Part shown: piece by piece, positions 29,464 to 39,941 of the stretch
Layout of the letters: every line of letters starts with the position of its first letter
Numbering within the stretch: position 1 is the first letter of the stretch
Origin: Paradevosia shaoguanensis
GTDB taxonomy: Bacteria; Pseudomonadota; Alphaproteobacteria; Rhizobiales; Devosiaceae
Assembly (NCBI RefSeq): GCF_016801025.1
Contig: NZ_CP068983.1
Span: forward strand, 2,906,501 to 2,970,500
Length of the DNA: 64,000 nucleotides
Reading direction: 5' to 3'
Notes under the pieces: generated by a model
The model's input: the letters and a program-made list of their open reading frames with translations, nothing else
Databases searched by the model: none
What the model was told of the DNA's origin: nothing
Program-made: the position numbers and the translations under genes

Positions 29464-30093
29464 GTGCTGGCCGACGACCAACGTATCGCCCGGATCGGCC
29501 AGCGGCTCCTCGACGAACCCGAAGTTCTGGAGGAGGGCGCTGCCTTCCTTCCCGACTGGCGGCCTGACGTGCCGCCCGATCGTCCGCCCGTCGCGGCCGC
29601 CGTCCTGATCTCGCTCATCCATCGCCCCGAAGGGCTCACCGTGCTCTATACCGAGCGCTCGGCCGACCTGCGCTCGCATTCGGGGCAGGTGGCCTTTCCG
29701 GGCGGCAAGATCGATCCTACGGACACCGGTCCCGCCGCGGCGGCCCTTCGCGAAGCCTACGAGGAAGTCGGCATGCTGGCGTCGGACGCCCGCATTCTGG
29801 GCTTCATGCCCCACTACTATACCGGCAGCAACTACCTCATCACGCCCGTCGTGGCCGAGGTGCACCCGTCCGGCCTTTTCGTGCCCAATCCAAGCGAGGT
29901 CGATTCTCTCTTCGAGGTGCCGCTCGCCAAGCTCGCCTCCGAAGTCGCCTACGGCACTTTTCGCGTGCGCCGGAACGGGCAGGAGCACTCGACGCTCCAG
30001 ATCGAGCATGAGGGGCATCGCATCTGGGGCATCACCGCCAATCTCACCCGCAGGTTCCGCGATCTTGCCCTGACAGGCGAAACGCAATGGTAG
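29464..30093 (+). CDS. CoA pyrophosphatase (NudL-like Nudix)
   Basis: 209 residues, GTG start at 29464. The UPF0035 motif is visible as RSADLRSHSGQVAFPGGKID followed by the Nudix box ending REAYEEVGM. The family hydrolyses CoA and CoA derivatives. It overlaps cca by seven bases. Confidence 0.87.
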   Translation: MLADDQRIARIGQRLLDEPEVLEEGAAFLPDWRPDVPPDRPPVAAAVLISLIHRPEGLTVLYTERSADLRSHSGQVAFPGGKIDPTDTGPAAAALREAYEEVGMLASDARILGFMPHYYTGSNYLITPVVAEVHPSGLFVPNPSEVDSLFEVPLAKLASEVAYGTFRVRRNGQEHSTLQIEHEGHRIWGITANLTRRFRDLALTGETQW

Positions 30094-31283
30094 GTCGCGA
30101 GGAGGCCGAAACGCGGCTGCGTACTGCTGGCTGGCTGCAGAATCCGGCCCTGCAACGCATCTTCAAGGCCCTCGATGGGGGCGCGGGTCGTACGCGCGCC
30201 GTGGGCGGTGTCGTCCGCGATACTCTCATGGCGCACGATCGCACCAGCACCGACTTCGATCTGGCCACCGAGTTGTCGCCCGACCAGGTGGTCAAGCGCG
30301 CCCACGCGGCTGGCATCGCGTCCTACCCCACCGGCATCGAGCACGGCACGGTCACGCTCAAGGCCAGCGATCTCGTCGCCGAAGTCACGACGCTGCGTGA
30401 GGATGTCGAGACCGATGGTCGCCATGCGGTGGTCCGTTTCGGCACCGACTGGTCCCGCGACGCCCAGCGTCGCGATTTCACCCTCAACGCGCTCTATTGC
30501 GAGGCCGACGGCACGCTTTTCGATCCGCTCGACGGGCTCGATGATTGCCTCTCCGCCCGCATCCGGTTCATCGGCTCGCCCGAACAGCGCATCGCCGAGG
30601 ATCGGCTACGCGTCTTCCGCTTCTTCCGCTTTTCAGCGAGCCACGGCCACCAGCGCTTCGACCCCACTGGCCTCGATGCCTGTCGTGAGGCCTCGAATAC
30701 GCTTGGCAACCTCTCGGCCGAACGCGTGGGCTCGGAAATGACGCGCATCATCGCGCTCTCCAAGGTCTCGCGCACGTTGCACACCATGGCCGATGCCGGC
30801 ATCGTCTACTTTACGGACGAGCAACTCAGGCAGCTCGAATCCTACGAAGATCTCGCGCCGTATCCCACGGGCCGGGGCCGCCTGGCGCTCCTGGTCACCG
30901 ATGGCACCGCCGAAGCGCTGCAGGCTCGCTGGCGCCTCTCTAACGAGATGATCGCCGATGCCCTGGCGGTCCTGCGCGCGGCGCGGCTCGTCAATCTCGG
31001 CGCCCTCAATGAAGCCGCTTACCGCTTCCCCAAACAGGTCGAAACCGCCATCCCCGTTGCCGCCGCGATCGCCGAGCGTAACGCGGAGGAAGTGGCCCAG
31101 AACTTCCAGCGCCTCAACGCCCTCGCCATCCCCAAATTCCCGCTCTCAGGAGCAGACCTGCTCGCCCGGGGGTTCGCGCCGGGCAGGGCGGTGGGGCTCG
31201 AACTCAACCGGCTGGAGCGCATCTGGATCGATAGCGGCTTTTCGCTGGGCCGGGATGAGTTGATCGGGCGGATCGAGGGCTAG
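30087..31283 (+). CDS. cca: CCA tRNA nucleotidyltransferase
   Basis: 398 residues. Class II head domain: RAVGGVVRDTLM, TDFDLATELSP with the two catalytic aspartates, then RRDFTLNALY and FDPLDGLDDC, and the RNA-binding domain with AEDRLRVFRFFRFSA. It adds or repairs the CCA end of tRNAs. Translationally coupled to nudL. Confidence 0.93.
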   Translation: MVGREEAETRLRTAGWLQNPALQRIFKALDGGAGRTRAVGGVVRDTLMAHDRTSTDFDLATELSPDQVVKRAHAAGIASYPTGIEHGTVTLKASDLVAEVTTLREDVETDGRHAVVRFGTDWSRDAQRRDFTLNALYCEADGTLFDPLDGLDDCLSARIRFIGSPEQRIAEDRLRVFRFFRFSASHGHQRFDPTGLDACREASNTLGNLSAERVGSEMTRIIALSKVSRTLHTMADAGIVYFTDEQLRQLESYEDLAPYPTGRGRLALLVTDGTAEALQARWRLSNEMIADALAVLRAARLVNLGALNEAAYRFPKQVETAIPVAAAIAERNAEEVAQNFQRLNALAIPKFPLSGADLLARGFAPGRAVGLELNRLERIWIDSGFSLGRDELIGRIEG

Positions 31284-31348
31284 GGCAGGCGCCCTGCTGA
31301 TCCCTCCTGCCACGAACCTCCCCCACCACCAGACTCTCCCACCACGGA

Positions 31349-31435
31349 ACTTCCCCGGGCGAAGACCCGGGGGCCCATTGCACTACGCAACTCGAGTGGA
31401 GAAATCCGTAGGCCCGGCTCTGCGGCCGGGGAAGT
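31349..31435. repeat. Palindromic repeat family B
   Basis: 87 bp with three stem-loops: CCCCGGGC/ACCCGGGG, an ACTCGAGTGG-like centre, and CCGGCTCTGCGGCCGGGG. Copies of exactly the same length are at 39942-40028 and 60329-60415. It lies downstream of cca, before a convergent gene. Confidence 0.85.
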
Positions 31436-31531
31436 ACTGCGGTGGCGGTAGGACCCGTGCGGCCTAACGCGCGCACAACAAATCCCTCCTTCCCTCCCGG
31501 GAAGAAGTTCACCCACCCACAACCGTCCCGC

Positions 31532-31714
31532 TTAATGCGGCACGACCTCCACGATCCGTTCCTTGATGTGCTCAACCATTTCCGGCCGGATCACCGTTTC
31601 ACCATGCGCGGTGCGCAGGTGTTCGATTTCGCGACGCACGATCTCGGCTTCGCTTTCCGCTTCGGTGTGATAGGGGCAGCCGGGAACCAAAGTCCCACAG
31701 TCAAAGCGCTTCAT
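31532..31714 (-). CDS. DUF1059 small protein
   Basis: 60 residues from ATG 31714 with AAGGAGG upstream. MKRFDCGTLVPGCPYHTEAE carries the cysteine pair and histidine of DUF1059, followed by IVRREIEHLRTAHGE and IKERI. Function unknown. It is cytosolic and soluble. Confidence 0.82.
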   Translation of the reverse strand: MKRFDCGTLVPGCPYHTEAESEAEIVRREIEHLRTAHGETVIRPEMVEHIKERIVEVVPH

Positions 31715-31788
31715 CGCTTCCTCCTTGGTCGTGGCCCATGTGGGGAAACGGCAGAGCCCGGTCTCGGTTCCATGACGCGACCGGCCTG

Positions 31789-32931
31789 CTAATCCTCGCT
31801 GAATATCCCGAGTGCGCTCAACCCTTCCAGCCAGGTGCCGCCTTCCTTGCGGACAACCTGTCGCGCCAGGATGCCGGTTTCCTGCGCCAGTGCGTCGGTC
31901 AGCTCGCGCGAATGGGTCACGACCCACACCTGGCTCCGCATAGCCGCCTTGGCGATGGCCCGTGCCAGCGCCGGCAGCAGATCAGGGTGGAGGCTCGTCT
32001 CGGGTTCGTTGAGCGCGATGAAGGGCGGTAGCCGGTAGGCGAGCAGGGCGCCCATCAGGGCCAGGAAATGCAGCGTGCCGTCCGAAAGCTCGGATGCCGC
32101 GAAGGGCCGGTTCGGCAATTCGGGAAAGCGCACCGCGAACTCGGCGCCGCGTCCCGGCATTTCCATCTCGATCCGGGCGCCGGGAAAGGCGTCAGCCACG
32201 GCTGCATCGAGGTCTCGCGTCTCGCCGCGAATGAACCGCAGCGTCGCGAACACCGCTGCCAGGTTGCTGCCGTCCGAGTGCAGCATCGGCGAAGTTACCG
32301 GGAGGGCGGGGCGTCGCAGGGGCGAGGCCGGGTCGGTGCGAAAGGCGTGATAGAACCGCCATTCGGAAAGCGCGTAGCGCACCGCGTCGATCTCGGGATA
32401 GCCGCCACGCAGGCGGGACAGTGCCGTCTCGCTAGCGAGCAGGCTGTCGTCGGCCAGCACACGCGCACCATCGGCGTCGCGCGCCCAGACCGATGGTCCC
32501 TTGCGCTCCATCAGCACCACGTTGCGTGAGCGCGTGCGAATGGTGATGGTTTCGAGCTTCACCTGCGCTTCCTCGTCGAAAGCCGCGGTGCTGATCTTGT
32601 CGGGAAAGCCGATTTCGATGCGATAGGTAGGGCTGAAACCGTCGGGGTCGGAATTGTCCCGCAGCACGCCATCGAGCGTCGCTTCGAGCACGAGGCGCGG
32701 TTCGTCCGTCACCTTGCGTCCACCGGCCCACATCAGCGAGGGCAGGCCGCCCTCGCGCGCTATTTCCTCGGAAAGCGTACCGAGCGCGGCCGCGTGGAGG
32801 AGTTCGAGCGCGCGGTAGAGGTTGGTTTTTCCAACCCCGTTGCCGCCCGCCATCACCGACAGCTTTTCGACCGGAAAGCGGATCTTGTGGATCGAGCGGT
32901 ATCCGGCGATGTGGATGTCGGTGACCGACAT
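31789..32931 (-). CDS. Stand-alone AAA/ABC-type ATPase (OLD/RecF-like)
   Basis: 380 residues. Walker A GGNGVGKTNLYRAL, an ABC-type signature SDGTLHFLALMGAL, Walker B IALNEPETSLHPD with catalytic glutamate, and a switch histidine in VVTHSRELTDAL. The middle insert has no nuclease (TOPRIM) domain, so it is not a full OLD protein. Such ATPases occur alone and in phage-defence systems, but no partner gene lies next to it, so a defence role is not supported. Confidence 0.78.
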   Translation of the reverse strand: MSVTDIHIAGYRSIHKIRFPVEKLSVMAGGNGVGKTNLYRALELLHAAALGTLSEEIAREGGLPSLMWAGGRKVTDEPRLVLEATLDGVLRDNSDPDGFSPTYRIEIGFPDKISTAAFDEEAQVKLETITIRTRSRNVVLMERKGPSVWARDADGARVLADDSLLASETALSRLRGGYPEIDAVRYALSEWRFYHAFRTDPASPLRRPALPVTSPMLHSDGSNLAAVFATLRFIRGETRDLDAAVADAFPGARIEMEMPGRGAEFAVRFPELPNRPFAASELSDGTLHFLALMGALLAYRLPPFIALNEPETSLHPDLLPALARAIAKAAMRSQVWVVTHSRELTDALAQETGILARQVVRKEGGTWLEGLSALGIFSED

Positions 32932-32945
32932 TTGTCCTCGTTCGC

Positions 32946-33815
32946 TTAGGGCCAGCGCACCTCGGGCGGCATCGAGGAGAGGATAGAATTCACATTGCCT
33001 CCGGTCTTCAAGCCGAAAGTCGTGCCTCGGTCGTAGAGCAGGTTGAATTCCACATAGCGGCCGCGGCGGATGAGCTGCTCGTTGCGGTCTTCTTCCGTCC
33101 AGGCCGTCTCGAAATTGCGGCGGACCAGTTCGGGGTAGATGTGCTTGAAGGCGTTGCCCACGGACTGGGTGAAGGCGAAGTCGCGGTCCCAGTCACCCGA
33201 ATTGTGGTGGTCGTAGAAGATGCCGCCGGTCCCGCGCGGTTCCTTGCGGTGGGCGAGGTAGAAATACTCGTCGCACCACTTCTTGTAGGCGTCGTAGTCG
33301 ACGCCGTTATCCGTGCAGGCCTTCTTCATCGCCGCGTGGAAGTCGACGGTGTCCGGGTCTTCCTGCGTGCGGCGGCGGTCGAGCACCGGGGTCAGGTCGG
33401 CGCCGCCGCCGAACCATTGCTCACCGGTCACGATCATGCGGGTGTTCATGTGCACCGCCGGAACGTTGGGGTTCCACGGGTGGATGATGAGCGAAATGCC
33501 CGAGGCCCAGAAACTGGCGCCCTGGGCAGTGCCCGGCATCTGCTTGGCAAAATCTTCCGAGAACTGGCCTTCGACGGTCGAAATGTGCACGCCCGCCTTT
33601 TCGAAGACGCGGCCATGCAGCATCGACATTTCACCGCCACCGCCGGCGGGGCGGTCCCAGGGTTCGATGACGAAGCGGCCGGGCGCACGGTCGGCGTGCG
33701 GGCCGGTTACGGCATCTTCGAGCGCCTCCAGTTCTGCCACGATGGCATTGCGCAGTTCGCGGAACCAGGCGGAGGCCTTGGCCTTCTTGGAGTCGATGTC
33801 GAGGGGAAGTGTCAT
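32946..33815 (-). CDS. hemF: Oxygen-dependent coproporphyrinogen III oxidase
   Basis: 289 residues from ATG 33815 (longer open frame upstream is shadow). Motifs [50 protein letters not shown] and the C-terminal [21 protein letters not shown] identify HemF, an aerobic haem biosynthesis step. It overlaps trmL by four bases. Confidence 0.96.
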   Translation of the reverse strand: MTLPLDIDSKKAKASAWFRELRNAIVAELEALEDAVTGPHADRAPGRFVIEPWDRPAGGGGEMSMLHGRVFEKAGVHISTVEGQFSEDFAKQMPGTAQGASFWASGISLIIHPWNPNVPAVHMNTRMIVTGEQWFGGGADLTPVLDRRRTQEDPDTVDFHAAMKKACTDNGVDYDAYKKWCDEYFYLAHRKEPRGTGGIFYDHHNSGDWDRDFAFTQSVGNAFKHIYPELVRRNFETAWTEEDRNEQLIRRGRYVEFNLLYDRGTTFGLKTGGNVNSILSSMPPEVRWP

Positions 33816-34282
33816 GCGAGCGTCTCGAATTGTCCGGTCTGTCTCAGTGCCTCCCCTAGCACGAGCGTTGCAGCAATTGCGACGTTGAGCGAGCGCATAT
33901 CTTGTCGCATGGGGATGCGGACCCGGATATCGGCGGCCTCGGCCACGGCATCGGGCACGCCCGCGCTCTCGCGCCCGGTCATCAGCACGTCGTCGCGGCG
34001 ATACTGGGCCTCGTAGCAGGAATCGCTGGCCTTGGTGGTCAGCAGAACGAGTCGCTTGCCGGCCTCCCGTCGCCAGGCCTCGAAATGCTCGAAGCTTACA
34101 TGCTCGACGAATTCGACATAGTCCAGGTAGTCGAGTCCCGCCCGCCGCAAGGCCTGCCGAGAGAACGGGAAGCCCGTCGGGTGGATGATGTGGATGCGAA
34201 TGCCGAGGCATGCCCCGAGCCGCAAAAGCGTGCCGGTATTCTGTGCGATATCAGGTTGGTAGAGCGCGAGGTCGATCGTCAT
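33812..34282 (-). CDS. trmL: tRNA (cytidine(34)-2-prime-O)-methyltransferase
   Basis: 156 residues, the usual length for the TrmL SPOUT methyltransferase. [18 protein letters not shown]-like start ([13 protein letters not shown]), GRESAGVPD and the knot motif [15 protein letters not shown] are present. It modifies the wobble base of tRNA-Leu. Upstream of hemF in one transcript. Confidence 0.93.
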   Translation of the reverse strand: MTIDLALYQPDIAQNTGTLLRLGACLGIRIHIIHPTGFPFSRQALRRAGLDYLDYVEFVEHVSFEHFEAWRREAGKRLVLLTTKASDSCYEAQYRRDDVLMTGRESAGVPDAVAEAADIRVRIPMRQDMRSLNVAIAATLVLGEALRQTGQFETLA

Positions 34283-34645
34283 CGATGGATTAATCGTGAA
34301 CTGGAAATACCTGCGGTTTATCGGCGCAGGCAGAGGGCCTGTAAATCCAATGGGTTGTCTATGTCACACATAATCTATGCCAAAGCTCCAGGGCTGTTTG
34401 ATGCAGCACTTGTCGCACCCTCCGGGTAGCTGAAAAAGCCCGGTGACACCGGATAAAAGCTCTGGGAAACTGCGAATAGTGTCGCATCGCTCGCCGCAGG
34501 GTCGCGGGCGGACTGGACAAGCGCTTGTGACAGTGCAAAAAGAGCCCGGATTTCTGCCGCCGGTTCCGTGCGGCAAATCGTCATTCCTGCTCCTGACTTC
34601 CGGGTCCGCGGGAAGCAGCAAGCTCAGTTAGTGCGGGGACAAACC
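34283..34645. other. Divergent trmL/petA promoter region
   Basis: No gene is supported. The 363 bases should hold promoters for both directions. I see no FNR/FixK box (TTGAT-N4-ATCAA) and no clear sigma-70 hexamer pair, so no promoter is assigned. GC-rich hairpins are scattered near 34420-34460 and 34555-34575. Confidence 0.4.
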
Positions 34646-35176
34646 GTGGCAAGCAATACACAAACTCAAACCGAGCCGACGCGGCGGGATTTCCTGTACG
34701 TCGCGACCGGTGCCGTGGGCGCCGTGGGCGTCGTGGGCGTCGCCTGGCCGCTCATCAACCAGATGAACCCGGACGCTTCGGTCCTGGCGCTGGCTTCGGC
34801 CGAATATGACCTGACCCCGATCGCCGAGGGCCAGTCCGTCACGGTCAAGTGGCGCGGCCTGCCGGTGTTCATCCGCCACCGCACTCCCAAGGAGATCCAG
34901 GAGGCCCAGGCCGTTCCTCTCTCCGAGCTCAAGGATCCGGAAACCGACGAGCAGCGCACCAAGCCCGGCCACGAGCAGTGGCTGGTGATGATCGCCAACT
35001 GCACGCATCTGGGTTGCATCCCGGTCGGCGAGAGCGGCGAGTATGACGGCTGGTTCTGCCCGTGCCACGGTTCGGTCTACGACACCGCCGGCCGTATCCG
35101 CCGGGGCCCGGCGCCCAAGAACCTGGTCGTGCCGCCGTACGAATTCCTCAGCGACACCATGATCCAGATCGGTTGA
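34646..35176 (+). CDS. petA: Ubiquinol-cytochrome c reductase, Rieske iron-sulfur subunit
   Basis: 176 residues starting at GTG 34646, chosen because the N-terminal [19 protein letters not shown] matches the usual short Tat-like anchor of Rieske proteins. The 2Fe-2S ligands are in CTHLGC and CPCHGS. It transfers electrons from ubiquinol to cytochrome c1. First gene of petABC. Confidence 0.95.
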   Translation: MASNTQTQTEPTRRDFLYVATGAVGAVGVVGVAWPLINQMNPDASVLALASAEYDLTPIAEGQSVTVKWRGLPVFIRHRTPKEIQEAQAVPLSELKDPETDEQRTKPGHEQWLVMIANCTHLGCIPVGESGEYDGWFCPCHGSVYDTAGRIRRGPAPKNLVVPPYEFLSDTMIQIG

Positions 35177-35191
35177 TAGGGGGCCTGCCAG

Positions 35192-36442
35192 ATGTCTGAA
35201 CACTCCACTTACACGCCCTCCACCGGTATCGAGCGCTGGCTTGACGAGCGCCTGCCGATCATCAGGTTCTCCAAAGAACACCTGATGGATTTCCCGACCC
35301 CGAAGAACCTCAACTACTGGTGGACGTTCGGTGCGATCCTGGCTTTCATGCTGGTCGCGCAGATCATCACCGGTGTGATCCTGGCGATGCACTACACGCC
35401 GAACGTGGATCTGGCCTTCAACTCGGTCGAGCACATCCGCCGCGACGTCAATGGCGGCCGCATCATCCAGGGCGCCCACGCTGTCGGCGCCTCGATGTTC
35501 TTCTTCGCCGTCTACGTCCATATCTTCCGCGGCCTCTACTTCGGTTCGTACAAGGCTCCGCGCGAAGTGCTGTGGATGCTGGGCGTCATCATCTTCGTCC
35601 TCATGATGGCCACCGCCTTCATGGGCTACGTGCTTCCCTGGGGCCAGATGAGCTTCTGGGGCGCGACCGTGATCACCAACATCTTCTCGGCGATCCCGAT
35701 CGTGGGCGATGCCATCATGCAGCTGCTGCGCGGCGGCTTCGCGGTGGACAATCCGACCCTCAACCGCTTCTTCTCGCTGCACTACCTGCTGCCGTTCATC
35801 ATCGCGGCCGTGGTCGTGCTGCACATCTGGGCGCTGCACGTGCCGGGCAACAACAACCCGGCGGGCGTCGAGGTCAAGGAAAAGCGCGATACGCTGCCCT
35901 TCCATCCCTACTACACGATGAAGGACCTCTACGCGGTCGTGGTGTTCCTGATCCCGTTCGCCTGGTTCGTGTTCTTCGCGCCGGACATTCTCAACCACCC
36001 CGACAACTACATCATGGCCAACAGCCAGGTGACGCCGACCCACATCGTTCCGGAATGGTACCTGCTGCCGTTCTACACGATGCTGCGCGCCATCGACTTC
36101 AACGTGCTGTTCATCGACTCCAAGCTGGGCGGCGTGATCGTCATGGCCGGCTCGATGCTGATCCTGTTCGTCCTGCCCTGGCTGGACCGGTCGCCTGTGC
36201 GTTCGGGTAATTTCCGCCCGATGTTCAAGTGGTTCTACGCCCTGTTCGTGCTCAACTTCCTGCTGCTCATGTACCTGGGCGCGCAGGATCCCTCGATCGC
36301 GATCATGAACGTTCTCGCCAAGATCGCGACGGCCTATTACTTCATCTACTTCCTCATCATCCTCCCGGTGCTCGCCCGCATCGAGACGCCCCGGCCGCTG
36401 CCGGTCAGCATCTCGCAGAGCGTGCTCGGCAAGGCTCATTGA
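35192..36442 (+). CDS. petB: Cytochrome b subunit of bc1 complex
   Basis: 416 residues, with eight membrane helices. The b-type haem ligands are in the helices with [16 protein letters not shown] and [32 protein letters not shown] and [15 protein letters not shown] form the ubiquinol-oxidation (Qo) site, including the PEWY loop. Length is normal for alphaproteobacteria (fused b6-like form not present). Confidence 0.96.
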   Translation: MSEHSTYTPSTGIERWLDERLPIIRFSKEHLMDFPTPKNLNYWWTFGAILAFMLVAQIITGVILAMHYTPNVDLAFNSVEHIRRDVNGGRIIQGAHAVGASMFFFAVYVHIFRGLYFGSYKAPREVLWMLGVIIFVLMMATAFMGYVLPWGQMSFWGATVITNIFSAIPIVGDAIMQLLRGGFAVDNPTLNRFFSLHYLLPFIIAAVVVLHIWALHVPGNNNPAGVEVKEKRDTLPFHPYYTMKDLYAVVVFLIPFAWFVFFAPDILNHPDNYIMANSQVTPTHIVPEWYLLPFYTMLRAIDFNVLFIDSKLGGVIVMAGSMLILFVLPWLDRSPVRSGNFRPMFKWFYALFVLNFLLLMYLGAQDPSIAIMNVLAKIATAYYFIYFLIILPVLARIETPRPLPVSISQSVLGKAH

Positions 36443-36459
36443 CCACGGGGCTCAAGCAA

Positions 36460-37305
36460 ATGATCAACACCAAGACCATTTTCGCTGCCCTGGCGCTGGC
36501 TGCCAGCCTGGTCGCGGCTCCGGCCGTGGCCCAGGAACATGAGACACCGCGTATCGAGCGCATGCCCTGGTCGTTCGCGGGTGTCTTCGGCACCTACGAC
36601 CGCAACCAGCTCCAGCGCGGCTTCCAGGTGTTCCGCGAAGTCTGCTCGAGCTGCCATTCGGCGAACCTGCTGGCCTTCCGTAACCTCACGGAAGAGGGCG
36701 GCCCGCAGTTCTCCGAGGCTCAGGTCAAGGCTCTCGCTGCTCAGTATGAGATCAACGATCCGGACGCGTCCGGCGGCAAGCGCGCGGCGGTACTCGCCGA
36801 TCGCTGGCCGGCTCCGTTCGATAACGAGCAGCAGGCGCGCGATGCCAATGGCGGCGCCCTGCCGCCGGATATGTCCGTGCTGGCCAAGGCCCGTGGCGTG
36901 ACCGATCCGTTCCCGACCTGGGTGTTCAACTACTTCACCGCCTATCAGGAAGGTGGCGCGGATTACATCCATGCCCTGCTCAACGGCTATCAGGACCCGC
37001 CGCCGGCCGGTGCTGAAGTCCCTGAGGGCAAGCACTACAACGCTGTCTTCCCGGGACACGCCATCGGCATGGCGCCGCCGCTGACCGATGGCCGCGTCGC
37101 CTATGTCGCTGCTGAAGGCCAGGCCGAAGTACCCCAGACCGTCGAGCAGTATTCGGAAGACGTGTCCGCCTTCCTCTTCTGGATGGCCGATCCGCACATG
37201 GTGTCCCGCAAGGAGACCGGTTTCCGCGTGATCCTCTTCCTGCTGCTCTTCGCGGGCCTGATGTATTTCACCAAGCGCCGCATCTGGAAGGGCGTCGAGC
37301 ACTAG
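36460..37305 (+). CDS. petC: Cytochrome c1
   Basis: 281 residues from ATG 36460 (longer open frame overlapping petB rejected; an AAGCAA region upstream has no strong site). A signal peptide ends near AVAQEHE. CSSCH binds haem c, and a C-terminal helix (ILFLLLFAGLMYFTKRRIW) anchors it. It accepts electrons from the Rieske subunit. Confidence 0.95.
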   Translation: MINTKTIFAALALAASLVAAPAVAQEHETPRIERMPWSFAGVFGTYDRNQLQRGFQVFREVCSSCHSANLLAFRNLTEEGGPQFSEAQVKALAAQYEINDPDASGGKRAAVLADRWPAPFDNEQQARDANGGALPPDMSVLAKARGVTDPFPTWVFNYFTAYQEGGADYIHALLNGYQDPPPAGAEVPEGKHYNAVFPGHAIGMAPPLTDGRVAYVAAEGQAEVPQTVEQYSEDVSAFLFWMADPHMVSRKETGFRVILFLLLFAGLMYFTKRRIWKGVEH

Positions 37306-37391
37306 CGACCGCGGCCCGTCGGGGAAACAGTTTTCCCCAGGGGCCTGCAAGTTGGTCGTTCCAGCCTTTCGGCTGTCATGCAAAGACCTTA

Positions 37392-37421
37392 CAAAGGGCC
37401 CCACGGGGCCCTTTGCTTTTT
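37392..37421 (+). terminator. Intrinsic terminator of petABC
   Basis: CAAAGGGCCC / GGGCCCTTTG form a perfect 10-bp stem with loop CACG, followed by GCTTTTTC. A textbook rho-independent terminator. Confidence 0.92.
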
Positions 37422-37540
37422 CTTGCTTCTACGGGGCCTCAGGGGCGCTTTCGACTTTCTGGCAGTCCGGACCCGTTCGGTGGTCCGTGCCCTTGCGCCC
37501 TGCTGCCCGCATCCGGGCTCCATGCACACTGGAGGCATTC

Positions 37541-38422
<882 letters not shown>

Positions 38423-38425
38423 CAT

Positions 38426-38448
38426 CGGGCCGCTTGCCTAGCGGCCCG
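38426..38448 (+). terminator. Hairpin after mtnP
   Basis: CGGGCCGCT and AGCGGCCCG form a perfect 9-bp stem with TGCCT loop. No T-run follows; it may modulate expression of downstream genes. Confidence 0.5.
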
Positions 38449-38500
38449 CCATTGTGCATGTTCGCGCGGTAGCCATTTTCGCGCACGGAAAGGATCGCAG

Positions 38501-38707
38501 ATGTCGGCACTTCGTCTTGCCGTAACGGTCGTCAGCGTTGCCGCGACTATTGCACAGCATCCTGCAGTTCGCGCGGGCGTCCGCGCGGCTGCCCCGCACG
38601 TCCTCAATCCCCGCAACAAGGAAGTGGCCGTCAAGGCCACGCTCTCGGCCGCCTACAATGCCGGTGTCCTCACGCGGCGGATCAAGGATGCCGTTACCGG
38701 CAAATAG
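38501..38707 (+). CDS. Small hypothetical protein between mtnP and apt
   Basis: 68 residues from ATG 38501 with GGAAAGGA upstream. Alanine- and valine-rich (VTVVSVAATIAQHPAVRAGVRAAAPHV) with a basic C-terminus. I do not recognise the family. Codon use and position suggest it is real; function unknown. Confidence 0.6.
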   Translation: MSALRLAVTVVSVAATIAQHPAVRAGVRAAAPHVLNPRNKEVAVKATLSAAYNAGVLTRRIKDAVTGK

Positions 38708-38739
38708 CCTCCCGCCTCTTTCCCGCTTCGAGAACAGAC

Positions 38740-39273
38740 ATGTCCGTCGACCTGAAGTCGCTCGTCCGCACGATCCCTGACTATCCCAAGAAGGGCATCC
38801 TGTTCCGGGACATAACCACCCTCATCGAGGACCCCAAGGGTTTCCGCGAGAGCATCCGGCGCATCGCAGATGCCCATAGGGACGGGGCCTTCACCCACGT
38901 CGCCGGCATCGAGGCGCGCGGCTTCATCTTCGGGGCGGGCGTGGCCATCGAGCTCGGCGCAGGCTTCGTGCCCATCCGCAAGCGCGGCAAGCTGCCGGGC
39001 GAGACGATCGGGCAGAATTACGTGCTCGAATATGGCGTGGACACGATCGAGATCCACGCCAACGTGCTCAACGCCAATCACCGCGTCCTGCTGGTCGACG
39101 ATCTCATCGCCACCGGCGGCACGGCCATTGCCGCCATCAGCCTCCTGCGCCGCACCGGCGCCGTTGCCGACAACGCGGCCTTCGTCATCGACCTGCCTGA
39201 CCTTGGCGGCGCCGACAAGCTGCGCGCCGAGAACGTCAACATCCAGGCCCTGATCGAGTTCGCCGGCCACTGA
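38740..39273 (+). CDS. apt: Adenine phosphoribosyltransferase
   Basis: 177 residues. IRTIPDYPKKGILFRDIT-like start, EARGFIFG, and the PRPP motif VLLVDDLIATGGTA. It makes AMP from adenine, consuming the adenine released by MtnP upstream. Confidence 0.94.
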   Translation: MSVDLKSLVRTIPDYPKKGILFRDITTLIEDPKGFRESIRRIADAHRDGAFTHVAGIEARGFIFGAGVAIELGAGFVPIRKRGKLPGETIGQNYVLEYGVDTIEIHANVLNANHRVLLVDDLIATGGTAIAAISLLRRTGAVADNAAFVIDLPDLGGADKLRAENVNIQALIEFAGH

Positions 39274-39279
39274 GTGGAA

Positions 39280-39302
39280 AGGGCCGCACAGGTGTGGCCC
39301 CT
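39280..39302. terminator. Hairpin between convergent apt and SRPBCC genes
   Basis: AGGGCCGCAC pairs with GTGTGGCCCCT with one wobble pair. It is placed 7 bases after apt and about 10 before the other gene's stop. Confidence 0.5.
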
Positions 39303-39310
39303 CGAACCCT

Positions 39311-39790
39311 CTACTGCGCAGCGTCGACAAGCGCCTCTTCGAGGCGCCCATAGCTCATGCCCATGCCGTCGGTCATTCCCGTCGCCAGCGCCCCATCCCG
39401 CGCCTCCTTGCTCTCGAACTTGAGCGTGTAGGTCAGTGTGGTGTGGGCACCTTTCTCGATGAGCGTGAGCGTGCAGAGGCACTCGCCGTCGAACCCCTCC
39501 ATCCGCTCGGTATGAACGATGCGGCTAGGCACGACGATTTCCCTGTAGACGCCTGTCGTCCCGAACTGGCTCCCGTCCGCGTCGTTCCGCCAAACATAGC
39601 GATACGATCCGCCCACCCGCAGATCGATATCGCAAACCGGCATGCTCCATCCCTCGGGCCCGAGCAGCCAGCGCCGCACATGTTCCGGCCGCGTATGAAA
39701 ATCAAACACCAACCGCGCCGGTGCCTCGAATACCCGCGTAACCACCACTTCGGTCTCGGACGGCTGGGTAACATCCACCGCTATGTTCAT
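39311..39790 (-). CDS. SRPBCC (AHSA1-type) ligand-binding protein
   Basis: 159 residues from ATG 39790 with GAGAGG upstream. Starts VTQPSETEVVVTRVFEAPARLVFDFHT and has RWLLGPEGWSMPVCDIDLRVGG, typical AHSA1/SRPBCC sequence. Such genes are often next to an ArsR repressor, which is absent here, but an ArsR-like palindrome lies upstream. Ligand unknown. Confidence 0.85.
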   Translation of the reverse strand: MNIAVDVTQPSETEVVVTRVFEAPARLVFDFHTRPEHVRRWLLGPEGWSMPVCDIDLRVGGSYRYVWRNDADGSQFGTTGVYREIVVPSRIVHTERMEGFDGECLCTLTLIEKGAHTTLTYTLKFESKEARDGALATGMTDGMGMSYGRLEEALVDAAQ

Positions 39791-39806
39791 GGTTCCTCTC
39801 CTTTTT

Positions 39807-39822
39807 ATAACGAAAAGGTTAT
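39807..39822 (-). promoter_or_regulatory. ArsR-like inverted repeat upstream of the SRPBCC gene
   Basis: ATAAC-N6-GTTAT sits 17 bases before the start codon, overlapping the likely -10 (TTATAA). This matches the form of ArsR-family operators. Confidence 0.45.
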
Positions 39823-39941
39823 GAAATGAAGTGACGAGAGTCAAGGTGAGAGCGGATACACGCTTACGAGCCATTGTCCCGCGACCTGGCGCTAGCATTC
39901 GGCGAGATTGTGCCAGCACGTCTCCCTCACCCCACCACCTT

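Noticed and set aside
31789-32931. The lone AAA ATPase as part of an anti-phage system
   Set aside because: No nuclease, reverse transcriptase or other partner gene is next to it, and it lacks a TOPRIM domain.
34628-36439. 603-residue reverse-strand open frame opposite petA and petB
   Set aside because: Antisense of highly conserved bc1 genes; composition (His/Asp/Glu-rich) is an antisense artefact.
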